DNA of 64,000 nt, from NCBI GenBank assembly GCA_013076295.1, contig RQOL01000466.1, positions 2,976,001 through 3,040,000 of the forward strand, in the 5' to 3' direction. The position numbers and the translations under genes are program-made. Positions 11,414 to 22,400 of this stretch are shown here, piece after piece (positions within the stretch are counted from its first letter, which is position 1; each line of letters starts with the position of its first letter). The stretch comes from Sanderia malayensis (taxonomy: Eukaryota; Cnidaria; Scyphozoa; Semaeostomeae; Pelagiidae). The notes beneath the pieces are model-generated. The model saw only the letters and a list, made by a program, of their open reading frames with translations. It searched no databases and was not told the origin of the DNA.

Positions 11414-14400
11414 ATGGAAGCTCCGGCTGCGAGACGAAAAGAACAAACTTCAAGTACTGCAGAGGAAAAACTCAAACTGCTTTATGAAATCTCGTTCAGG
11501 TTCCCTAAATTTTTTTTAATCTCAAAATCTCTCAATGCTTTTATTTTTAATTTAACTTAGGCCTGGCCTACCTAGGCCTAACTTGGGTCTTCGGCGCATG
11601 GCCTTGCTTATCTTTTCACAATTGAATTATTCCTTGTTTATATTGAGGCTATTCAGCATTAGTTAATAGTTTATTTAAATTTCTGCAGGTTCATAAATGA
11701 AGCACTGAATCTGGAATTAAAAGAAAAATCAAAGGAGGCAATTTTATGTTACGAGAAAGGTTTGTACGACATATTTGTTTTGGGATGAAAATTGTCTTCC
11801 TCAAGATTATTAGTTTGCTTAAAATAAAATTTCTAATTGCAATGATGATTTTAGGATTGAGAAGTTTAAAAGCTGGTTTGGGTATATGTGAAACAGGGTC
11901 AGAAAGTGCTGCTCAACTTGAAAGCATTAATAAAATGAAAGAAAAATTGAGACGGTATGTATGTAAGTTGGACATTTTCTATAATTTAAGTTGTCTTAGA
12001 TACATGTATTCTTTAGTCTAAAATCCCTCTATACTTCAGCCTGACATTAGCCTTAGTTTTGGGCATAGTTTAGCCTGAGATATGTGCATAGTTTAGGCTG
12101 AGATATGTGCATAGTTTAGGCTGAGATATATGCATAGTTTAGGCGGAGATATGTGCATAGGTTAGGCTGAGATATGTTCATAGTTTAGGCTGAGATATGT
12201 ACAAGACAAGTACATGATTCCGCTCAAGATGCTTTGATTGTGTGGCCTCAGATGTATACATTTATAAACACAGGATGTATTACATTTTTCATAATTATGC
12301 AAATGTTTCATTTCAGGGCAAAAGTTGATGCCCAAATCAGATTGGAGATTTTGCATGCTGCAGAAAGCAAGACTCCCTCTGCTCCACATCTTGAAGAGAT
12401 CAGAACTCATGGTGTTATTGAAGCAAATGAAAATAAAAGTGTATCAGAATCATGGAATGATGCAAAAGCGCTTATTTCCATTGATGAAGGTCAGTTATTA
12501 TTAATAATAGTGATATCGTTCACATGTTGTTGGTTTTTTCTTTCTTATTCTGTGATATCTCATATCTTTGTTATATTTTCTTTTTACCTTGTGTTTTCCT
12601 GATGCAAAGTTTACTATGTGTTAAAGATTAACACTTTCACGATTTATTTTAGGTGTCAATATGTTTTATGTCGACCATGAGAGAGAAGTAAGCACTTGGT
12701 CAACACCATGTCACCTGAAAATCTATCAGTTACTGGAAGACCGCGAAGGTTCGTTGAATTTTCACCTCGAACAATAAGAAGAGTCGTAATTTAAGGCTGT
12801 GATAGGTGGAAAGAATAACCTTGCTTCTTATTAATTTGAATAGATCCAGATGCTCCACCGGCCTTTCTTCAATGTGGCGATTGGATATATCCCCTTCACC
12901 CTGGAAAATCACCTGCTTTGAAGACTTTTTATCGAACGTATATGTTTCCTGATTTAAGTCTATCAGCTGAGGTTTGATTCAATGTTTCTAAACCACTATT
13001 CATTATCCACTTAGTTCGATCCAGTTTTTTATTTTCGTATCAAGTCTGATGCATTATTTTTCAGAATGCCAATTTGGCCTCGATTGGAATAGTTCTGGCT
13101 GACGTCATTCCGGAAAAAGACCTCCTTCGTTTCGAACGCATTCTTTCATGTTATTCTGATTTCAGAAAATGTTCAGCCGAGGATGTGAAGAAGATAAAGC
13201 CCCCACGACCCCCTCCGCCCTACCACAAAGCGGACGTAACAGAGCCAAGTGCTCCTTGTGCTGAGTATGAACGTCGACTTGTTCCTGTTTCACCTGGTGA
13301 TGTCATAGAACCCATGGAAGTTGAGGAAGATGAGAAACATTGGAGTGAGGTGGTTTCAAATGGAATTATCGTCGGTGCAAAGTGGATATCCTGGGGCCTT
13401 GGCAAAGGTGCCCAGGTTACAAGTCAATTAGTCGAACATGTATGTTGTCTTTATGTCTTATGCGCATCTTACATGAAGTTCTATCATGTCCCTACATTGC
13501 ACAAATGCTTATGTTCTTTTCTTCCGGTTGTAGGGTGCGAAAAAAATACGCGAGAAGATGCAGCCAAATGCAGAAGAAGCAAAAGTTGATCCACAACTAT
13601 CAGAAAACATTCAGCAGATTAAAGAAGTGACTGGCGCCGCAGTTAAGGTCAGCGGTTACATTGTATCAACATTGTGCATTCTTACTGCGCAACTTGGGAA
13701 GCAGTTATCTCCTGTAATAAGACAACATGGAAGCAAGGTAACTTGACATTCAGATTATTTCTTGATTCTTCATATTACTCTTATTGGACAGGACATTGAT
13801 TTATAAGTAAATCAATTATTGGGTTTTGTATTTTTAATGAGATGTGCTTTGTATTTCTTTAGTTATTGCCTGAAAAATATAGAAATGGAGATGAGAAATC
13901 TCAAAAGAGAACCGATGATCTTGTTAAAGTTGCTGTTGCTGGATTACACGGTTTGTATAATCAGTTAATTCTATCCTTTATTCAACTGGCTTCGTGGTTG
14001 TGTAATACCTTAGGATAAGGTTGTACTGTTCGTCTTGTATTGCTTCAAGGTTTTGGCACAGTTTTCACATCCCTCGAAGAAGCAGGAAGAGTTCTTTATA
14101 AAAGTGTCACTAAAGCAACTGTCGAAACTGTCAATCACAAGTACGTCTTAATTTTATAATATGTTTTGTTTTTTATTGGCCATGGTAGATCCGTGAATCC
14201 TTCTATTTAATTTTGATATTCTCTGGATTAGGGGCTTATTTGAGGGGCTAATATGAAGATGTTAATTGTTGTTGTTCTGTGAAGGTATGGCGAAGCAGCA
14301 GGTGACGTCACAGGTGATGCAATGGATGCTGCAGGGAATACGGCCAAGGCTTATTGGAACATAAAAAAGCTTGGAGCAAAGTAAGTGAATTTCAAACTTC

Positions 14401-14675
14401 TCACTCACGTATGCCCCTATTCATGACCCTTTCTCTTTTCGAGAGTTCCACCCTTTGAGAGTTGGCGAGTTGAATGGAGCATTAAGATATTCAATTCCAA
14501 TTTGGATCATACGAAATGTAAAGATAACCAAACTGCAAATATTGAGATTTGTTTATTTAATTTTTGTTTTTGTTTCAGAGCAATTGCAAAGAAAACAGCC
14601 AAAGATACTGGAAAAGCCATACTTGAGGATGAGGCCACCACAAGACAGTCGCAACAACATCAAGACGGGTATTAA
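11414..14675 (+). CDS. SPART: Spartin, 12 exons
   Basis: Exons: 11414-11499, 11689-11759, 11855-11954, 12317-12489, 12653-12748, 12844-12971, 13065-13439, 13534-13737, 13863-13950, 14050-14140, 14285-14380, 14579-14675. All phases agree, giving 534 residues plus TAA. Residues of about 15-95 form an MIT-type helical bundle (EEKLKLLYEISFRFINEA, then KEAILCYEKG). The middle has FLQCGDWIYPL and YMFPDLSL, characteristic of spartins. A PPRPPPPYHK segment supplies a PPxY motif for HECT-type E3 ligases. The C-terminal senescence/plant-type domain starts at KWISWGLGKGAQ and continues through GKQLSPVIRQHGSK and ETVNHKYGEAAG to the end. Known family roles are lipid-droplet turnover, endosomal traffic and cytokinesis; they are assumed here. 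Introns are short, and one carries a 24-bp tandem repeat. Confidence 0.95.
12063..12199. repeat. 24-bp tandem repeat, about 6 copies
   Basis: Consensus GGCTGAGATATGTGCATAGTTTA repeats with a few substitutions inside spartin intron 3. It has no apparent coding role. Confidence 0.85.
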
Positions 14676-15526
14676 AAGCTGTAAGCTATTTGTTATTATT
14701 TATTTATATGATTAACCCCTTATCTTCAATACGATATCGATTAGTAATGCAACCAGTTGGTAAAAATTTTCAATTTCTTTTCAATTTACGATGACAGGTT
14801 TTAAGAAGGGTAAATTTTGTAAATATTTCACAAATGCTTAACTACGCATGTTTGAGCTCTAAAACAACCTGTCTCTGCTATTAGAAAAGCATATCCATTT
14901 TCGATGCATATTGCTAAGTTTTATAAACTTTTAAATGACAATAAATGATGATTTTGAATTCATGCATTTTATTTGCAATAATATATTGACGATCTGTATA
15001 CGATGCTATTCACGCCTTGAACATGAAGCCAAACGTGCTGTTGTGCTTGGCAAAGATGTTGCAGCAAATTAAAAGGTATGCAATAAATTTACTTTCGCTT
15101 TGCATTGTTTCTTTTTAGACCAAGATAAAACTGAAACTCTAAACTCCTAAATTGGACGTATGAAAAGTTAATAGGTACGCTACAATGATCATGAACTTCA
15201 AATGTTCGAAACACACAACTCTTCTTGCTCTTTCATCAATGATTCAGTCTCCTTTTCTTCTTGATTTATATGATTTTTAACGTTTAAAAATCGTTTTATT
15301 TATTTAATACAGCAATTTATTTTTATCTTAGGCTCTTTGCAACGACAGAATAGTATTTATTCTCACATTCTGCTAATCAGTTCAACAAAGCCATACAAAC
15401 AACATAGAAAGTAAGATAATTTAACATTGTTTTCATAATCATCTATAGTCCTTTCATTTATATTTGATCACTAAGATATTACATAACTGTAGCAAACTTT
15501 TCATTTGTTTTAGACATCATGTTGCC
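14676..15526. other. Spartin 3' flank
   Basis: Spartin 3' UTR with an AATAAA at 14940-14945, then AT-rich sequence. Immediately before the palindrome, TTTGTTTTAG at about 15505-15514 followed by ACATCATGTTGCCAGATCAG and GTAAGT looks like a tiny plus-strand exon that ends inside the palindrome terminus. No other gene is visible. Confidence 0.5.
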
Positions 15527-16262
15527 AGATCAGGTAAGTATATTGTGTCATAATTTCTTTTCATATAAACTTATTACATTACATACTTATATTTCATTTT
15601 TATTTATTTTTTATGCATTTCTAATGATTTTTCTTTTTCTTTTAGGTCAGGGGGCCCTTTGTCTCCCCTACCCTTTGTCCTCCCCATTGCTGGGAGGCAT
15701 AGAGGTGGGGGAGATGAAGTCCCTCCCTACAGGGAGGGACCATATACCCTCCTATGGAGGGTGTATGTGGGCCCCCACCCCAGCCACCCTAAAAGGGAGG
15801 CTAGGAAGAGGAGTTGGAACTCCTAGGTGGGGGGGAGGGCTTCCCTGTCTCATATACATGCCAGAGGGCACCCACTGCTTAAATAATTTGTATTCCCATG
15901 GGAATACTTATTCAACTATCAGGGGGCCCCCTTTCTCTAGTATCTAGGATAGGGTCCCCCCTCCAGGAGTCCGAACTCCTCTTCCCAGCCTCCATCTTAG
16001 GGTGGCAGGGGTGGGGGCCCACATACACCCTCCATAGGAGGGTATATGGTCCCTCCCTGTAGGGAGGGACTTCATCTCCCCCACCTCTATGCCTCCCAGC
16101 AATGGGGAGGACAAAGGGTAGGGGAGACAAAGGGCCCCCTGACCTAAAAGAAAAAGAAAAATCATTAGAAATGCATAAAAAATAAATAAAAATGAAATAT
16201 AAGTATGTAATGTAATAAGTTTATATGAAAAGAAATTATGACACAATATACTTACCTGATCT
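15527..16262. mobile_element. Palindromic foldback element with an intron-like segment in each arm
   Basis: Reverse-complementary arms meet about a fold axis at 15894.5. The outer roughly 245 nt of each arm are identical (15527-15771 against 16018-16262). The inner arm is diverged, to about 15837 and 15952, and a loop of about 114 nt remains. From either end the sequence reads AGATCAG|GTAAGT, then an AT-rich 112-nt stretch with a CTAAT branch-point-like site and a pyrimidine tract ending TTTTAG|GTCAGGGGG: 15534-15645 on plus and 16144-16255 on minus. The core 15646-16143 is strongly GC-rich against an AT-rich background. It contains nested hairpins such as GTCCCTCCCTACAGGGAGGGAC, ACCCTCCTATGGAGGGT and a perfect 18-mer at 15890-15907. 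I see no transposase gene and no clear target-site duplication. It could be a foldback transposon, a non-autonomous repeat or an inverted duplication. Confidence 0.75.
15890..15907. repeat. Perfect 18-bp palindrome in the foldback loop
   Basis: GTATTCCCATGGGAATAC lies close to the fold axis. A second perfect palindrome, AGGGGGCCCCCT, follows at 15921-15932 and resembles the start of the GC-rich core. Confidence 0.8.
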
Positions 16263-17390
16263 CTTTGTCTCCTTTCTTCTTGAACAGAAAGCCACTGAAA
16301 GAAAAAATATTAGTATTATTATATATATAATATATATAGAAGAAGTAAATAATAAGCAATGAAAATGCTTGAAATGATTAATGAAGATTATTTTTAACAC
16401 TTACAATATCATCCTATGTGGTTGCAAATTGTCTTGAAATAAAAATCAAAGCCTGCATCTCTTTCTTCTTCACTCTGCAGTAAAAAAGTATTGTTAACAT
16501 TAAGAAAAATACAAGTCTATAATATTAAAATAGAAATAAAAGACCAAAATAGAATATAGGAATAGCTAATAGATTGTGTTACCTTTCATGGACTGATATT
16601 TCAAATGGAAACATCTTTGAACTGGAGAAAACATCCTTTTTTGCAATGTTCTTGATCTGGCAAATCAATCTGGTTGAGTCTGCATTTCTTTTTATTCTTC
16701 ATGCTGCAATAAAAAACATAGCACTGAAAATCAAAGGAACCTTTGGGTAATTTTAAACTCAAATATTGCAAACATGATGCAGAATTGGTGCAAACGTGCC
16801 AATTGAGGCCTAAGAAGGTTGTTGAAAATTCGCCATATTTTTACATGACACAAAATCATTCAAAATTTTCCAAGTTCAATCAAACAAAACATACCAAATC
16901 TGGCATACATGTGAAAATATCCAACAGAAGCAAATTACCTTTTTATCCTTTGGTAAACGTTTGTTCGCTTACGAGCATGCATCAAATTTCAAAAACTTGG
17001 ACTGGTGGTCCTCCTCCTCGGCCTTCGGTTCTCCTCAGCCAGATTGCAGCCTAAAAATTATAAATAAATTGAATAAGTTGGTTTCACGCCTTAATTCTAT
17101 TACAAACATTGTCTTTTTAGAATATACTGCCCAAGTATTAAAGGCAAGAGTCCCAAGAAATTTTATTCCGCGCGCGGCGAGATGTTTTATGGAGACTGTA
17201 TAAAAAGAAGGCCTAATCATCGAGATTTTGCCGCCATAAAAACATCTAGACTTTTCATAATTTAATTATAAAAGACTCTTGAGAAACTCAAAAATATCTA
17301 TTAGAAACAGTAGAAGACATACCTTTTCATATTTCGCTTAGATAATTCCGTAAAATCCATTTTATTTCCAAGGTTTGAAATTGCATCCAT
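16263..17390 (-). CDS. Tentative small spliced gene or lncRNA beside the foldback
   Basis: Splice-like signals on the minus strand mark candidate exons: 17323-17390 (from an ATG at 17390, donor GTATGT), 16583-16703 (TTTTTTATTGCAG acceptor, donor GTAACA), about 16406-16477 (TTTTTTACTGCAG acceptor, donor GTAAGT), and about 16263-16299 (TTTTTCTTTCAG acceptor) reading straight into the donor at the right end of the palindrome. Joining the first two in phase gives a 56-residue basic peptide with three Cys that stops before the later exons. Those would then be untranslated, which is odd for a coding mRNA and favours a non-coding transcript. I recognise no homologous family. The protein call is weak; the splice-signal pattern is better supported. 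Confidence 0.3.
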
Positions 17391-17871
17391 CCACCTTCAA
17401 TTCATGTTCAAAAAGAAAAAAAACGCGCGGCAAAACGCAGACAAAGGAGCTTGGGTCCAAGCCAATAACTCCATGTACAGATCATGAACATTTCAAGTGA
17501 GGTAGCTTCCTCCGCAGCGACAAAAAATGAGGCAGTAACTCACTCCCTTCATCAATCTGACTGCCTTACCCCCACCTCACGTGCCCCATAGGGGCAACGG
17601 CGGCTGAAATGTAGAATGCGATTGCTACTGCTGGCTACCATCAAATAAAAAACCCCTTTCAGGTGTAGAAAAACACATTTTAACAAAAAAGGTTATCTTC
17701 AAAAGTCAATTAATGAAGAACGATAAAAAACGCCGAAAATGCAAGTTGCTTTACAAATTTATCTGTAGTATAAAGATTGTGGAAAACTAGCAACAATCAA
17801 TAAAAAATAAGATAATCTATATAGCGGACTTTTTGAGTTATTAGTGAATAAAAAACACTAAATTAATACCT
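17391..17871. other. Collagen A 3' flank
   Basis: Presumed 3' UTR and downstream region of collagen A on the minus strand, facing the tentative small gene. No clear polyadenylation hexamer was found close to the stop, and no other gene is visible. Confidence 0.4.
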
Positions 17872-19457
17872 TCACGAGAAACAAACTGGTCCAACAACAA
17901 GTCCAAATTCCTCATCCTTGTCACCAACATCAAATGTTGCCACATCAAGTATCGGAAGATGGTGCATGTTATCCGTTAAAACGTCAATTACTGCTTGACG
18001 CCATTTTCCATCTTTCACCTTGAAATGAATAAAACCAAGTTGAAATGAATAACACCAAGTAATACAGGGAAATCGGGTACAGGGGGTAGCAGCATGAACA
18101 TTTCACCAAACTAAACATTACATTACCATCGGTAACATGGGGGTAACAAATTCAAATTTTTGAAGTTCGTGGAACTCATATGCGAAGCCTAATCCTACTA
18201 ATTAGACCCTCTGATCACTTTGAGGCCAACTATAGCAGTCTTGCAAAAAGATTGAAAATGTTACCCCCCCCCCGTCCATCCCAGCCATAATACTTCTGAC
18301 AATGTAACTGGCAAGCTTATGCAGACATTTGAGCCTTTCCAAGGTAAAAAAGCGAGAAAACAGGTGTTACTTATAAAATTACCCCGCACTGGTCTTGCGA
18401 AACTTTGACTTGAACATCTTGTATTGCTGATGACTTTCCATGAAGTTCCATTTCATCATCAGTTAGAATTTTCACAGTATTCTCATAAACATTATTGTGG
18501 CTATTATTATGCCAAGCAAATGAGTTTTTGCACAAGTAGGTGATATTTTGTTTGGCATGGCGACTCAAAAGTCGCAGCATTTTAATCTGGTAAACATCGG
18601 CTGCATATTGGAGCTATGAAAAGTAAACAGGGTTCAGATGAGAAAAACTAAATTTCTTGCCAGAAAACTAGATTCGACACAAAATTCCTCAACATTTTCA
18701 AGGAATGAAGATGCTTGAGTTATTCTTACCCCTTCGGGAGAATAATTGATGTCTCGCATTATCCATTTGTATTCATCTTTGCCAGAGTACCACTTGTCTT
18801 TCTCCAGCTGAAACAAATCAGCAATAAACACAATTACTATTTTATGTCAAGCTCAAAAAATCAGCTTACACGATTGTCAACTCTAAATTACAAAACAAAC
18901 TGTAGGATAAGAAAATGCTGTAACTCACGATGTGTTCCTTGGCGTAAACGCACGTTTCACCTGATGTTTTGTTGCAGAAGACCAAAACAGAATCTCTTGG
19001 TGCACCTTCGTTTGGATCAATCCAGTAATCGCCTAAAATTCAATATCATATTAATCTCATTGTCTTAAATAATATATTTGAACAAAAGGTAAATGCTAAA
19101 GATATTAGAGATCAAGCTTAGAAAGTACGAAAAATTGAAGAGAATAAAAACGAATAAAAACCTGAGTCTAAATCTGGTAGCATCATAAACAAATCTTTGC
19201 ATGTTCTTGCTGGATTTTGTGCGGTTCCAACCTTGACTTGGATCTTTCCGATTCGATTATACAGGTCATTCAACCCATCGCGTGTCTCATCTTCCTGTGA
19301 AATTAATAAATATAATTAAAATGGCAAACGTTATGATATAGATAGACAAAAGGCAAGAAAAACAATTGATAAAAGAAGAACACTTTTCAGGAGGACAACA
19401 AACAAAAGGCCAAAGAATGCACTTCACCTGTTTCAAAATTTCTTCGATTTGCTTGTC
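17872..19457 (-). other. Collagen A C-propeptide (COLFI domain), 6 exons
   Basis: Exons in gene order: 19428-19457, 19162-19294 (133 nt, contains NPARTCKDL), 18929-19032 (104 nt, [14 protein letters not shown]), 18730-18807 (78 nt), 18383-18613 (231 nt, [15 protein letters not shown]) and 17872-18018 (147 nt, [10 protein letters not shown] to GPVCFS). The calcium-binding DPNEGAPRD loop keeps the ligand positions of vertebrate COLFI. Six of the eight classic cysteines are present (TCKD, VFCN, ETCV, YLCK, DQCG, PVCF). The two at positions 2 and 3, which make inter-chain disulfides, are Met and Ala. Confidence 0.93.
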
Positions 19458-22400
19458 CTGAAAATAAAAAAGAAACTCGTCAAAGATATCTTCTTAAGGT
19501 GAATGTTATTAAAACAAATTCACCGTGAAAATGGTTGAAGTAGCGTGCTTTTATCTTCAAAGAGAAAATTTTACGAGGAATGAGGCAAACGTACATCAGT
19601 CAAACCAAGTTTGGCTCTGTAAAACTGTTGTCGAAGTCTCCTTGGACCTTTCTTCTCGTTAGTTCGTTGAGGCACTGACTGCATTCAAGAAGAGAAAATT
19701 AAATGCAAAAACGACAGTAGATTGTTAAAGCAACATGGATTACTTCAAACATGAACTAAAAAAAATGAGGCTTTAAAGGGAGTTTTCTTACCCCACCAGC
19801 CTTTGCAAGTGGTTGCTGTTACAAAAGAAAATAATGCATTACGAAAATGAAAAGAGGAAAATAAGGAACGCATTAAGATTGCTGCAATTCAAAATGCATC
19901 CAAAATAAATTCACTTACAAATCTGTATCCGTAGAATGGCATTTTCTGAAAGAAAATTTAGAAAGACAATTTCAAAATTACTCGAAAGGGAGAGGATGAG
20001 AAGAAACAAATAATTCATTGGAAACAAGAAGAAAAACTCAAATCTAACAAAGCAATACTTACATATCCATAATACCCTCCATAATATCCTCCATAGCCAG
20101 ACTGAAAACGTAAAATGTCTCCAATAAAAATCATTTCAAGTTGTTATTAAAGCAAGTATTTTTAACAGTATATAGAAGTACTTTAAGTCTCACAAAGAAT
20201 ATACATATGGAATGTTCATCCTGAAGCCTGTAGTCAGATATTCAGGGCCAGTATGAAATGTAAATAAAAACATGAAATTAGCAAAGCATAACAAAGAATA
20301 GCTTACAGAGTGTCCTGGTGGTCCTGGGGGCCCAGGAGGACCTGGTTTTCCCTAAAATAAGAGAAAATTAGATTTTATGAAATATGAAAGAAGGTTACGC
20401 CTTGAGCTTTGGCTTGGTTTAAAATTGCTAGGTGTAAAAGCAAGATTCACATCAGAAATACTTACATGGTTTCCCGGTGTTCCCTGCAAAAGGAGAACAA
20501 AATTCGTCAGAGTAAACAAGAATCAAAATAAACTAAAATTTTAATAATTCAATAATTTGTCTATTGCATCTATGAATGCCTAAAAGCAATGACATTATTT
20601 ACCACCTACCGGAGGTCCCTTTCGTCCCTGCAAAAATCAAATTGCAAATATTAAACGATAAGAATGGCAAGCATAAATTTTGAAATCTGTCTTGAAAAAG
20701 AGGATTCTTCAAAATTCCTTACGCGACTGCCATCTCTTCCACGCCTTCCGGGTTGTCCCTGCGAGAAAACTGCTATTACATTCGAAGAAATAGTGTCCAA
20801 TGCATAACAGTTATTACTTAAGCATTATGAGCAAGAATTCTCAAAAGTACTTCATGTAACAAGATACTCACCATTTGTCCTTTTCGTCCGGCCCTTCCAC
20901 GAGGACCTCTGAGCCCACGAGAGCCCTGAAAACAATCGTAAATCAATTATATTTGATTTTCCTACAATGTTAGAGCAAGGAAAGTGAAGAGCAAAAATTT
21001 AGAAAAACTAATAACCCACAGGCATGCCAATATCTCCTTCCTGACCTGGTCGCCCGATGTCTCCTTTCTCACCCTGATCAATTAAAAAATTGTTACCATA
21101 AAAAACACATCAAGAAAAACTATATGACAATATACATTAAATAACATGTGGATTGAAAATATGTCAAACAAACAACTAACATCATTTCCTTGGTCCCCGA
21201 TTAGACCATCTCTACCACGACTACCTTTATCACCCTTGAAGAAAGAAAGCAGGAAAAATTAGAACATGACACTATATACCACATGGTGGTATTTAAAACA
21301 CTTTTGCTTGGTCTTCAAAACAGAAAATATAGGAAAAGTTGTACACATTTCTCTATACTTAGCTTACGAGACAAATACCTTTGGTCCATGTGTGCCATTG
21401 TAACCCTGTACTCCTTCTCTACCTTGGAGCCCCTAGAGTTCAAGGTAGATTATGTATATAGTTTCAATTCGACAGATACTGTACAAACATTGCAAAAAGA
21501 CATTTTGAGAGAATAAGCAGATTAAATTACCGGGTCACCAGGATCTCCACGCGGACCAGGCCTTCCATAATCTCCTGGCCAGCCCTAAATAAGAAAGCCA
21601 ACAATGTAAAAGAAAAGCAATTCTACCAAAGATCAAATAATTTACTCACTCTCGACTTGGGATCAGATAAATAGATGGTGTAACTACCTGAGGGCCTGGT
21701 CTTCCTCTAGGTCCTTTCTCTCCATCTCGTCCATGTCTGCCATCAAATCCACGATGTCCAGGTCTTCCCTGGCGTCCTCGTGACCCACGCTGTCCTTTAG
21801 AACCGTCTCTACCATGCGTACCATTCATTCCAGGCTTACCAGGTCTACCCTACAAACAAACAAAAGACTACGATTACTTCTTTAAACAAGTAATCACACA
21901 AAGTAGAGTAATAAAATGAAGAGAGCATGTTTGTTATTAATGTTAGTCTTGCCTGCATTCCACGAAGACCCATGTCACCAGGTGGACCACGCATTCCCCT
22001 GTCACCTGGATCACCAATTGTGCCATTCATTCCTGATTCACCAGCCCTGCCAGGATACCCCTGCATGGTTGATCAGAGAAATAAACAGAAATTCAACTCG
22101 ATTGAAACTCAAATTAAAAGTAAATAATTGGTACGCTGATCACATGATTGGCACATGATTTACGATGGCTTTCTCTCTTTCTCTCGATAATGGAATAGTG
22201 TTCTCTCTTACCTTTGGTCCAGGTTTTCCGTATGGTCCTTTTCTTCCCATCATGCCGATCCTGCCCTACGACAATAAAGGTAAAATAATTCACTGAATAA
22301 ACCAGTTTTAAGGGAGTGAAGATGAAGAATCGCAATTGAAGAATGTCAGACGCTACTTGCTTCTTCAATATTTCAATTAGCAAATAGAAATTGTTAGACA

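Noticed and set aside
15519..16246. Similar open frames on both strands (about 100-140 codons each)
   Set aside because: They are the two arms of the palindrome read in mirror image; the similarity comes from the inverted repeat, and they run through the intron-like AT-rich part.
21916..22158. Plus-strand Pro/Cys/His-rich frames across the collagen region
   Set aside because: Antisense translations of Gly-X-Y exons give Pro-, Ser- and Cys-rich frames throughout 20-47 kb.
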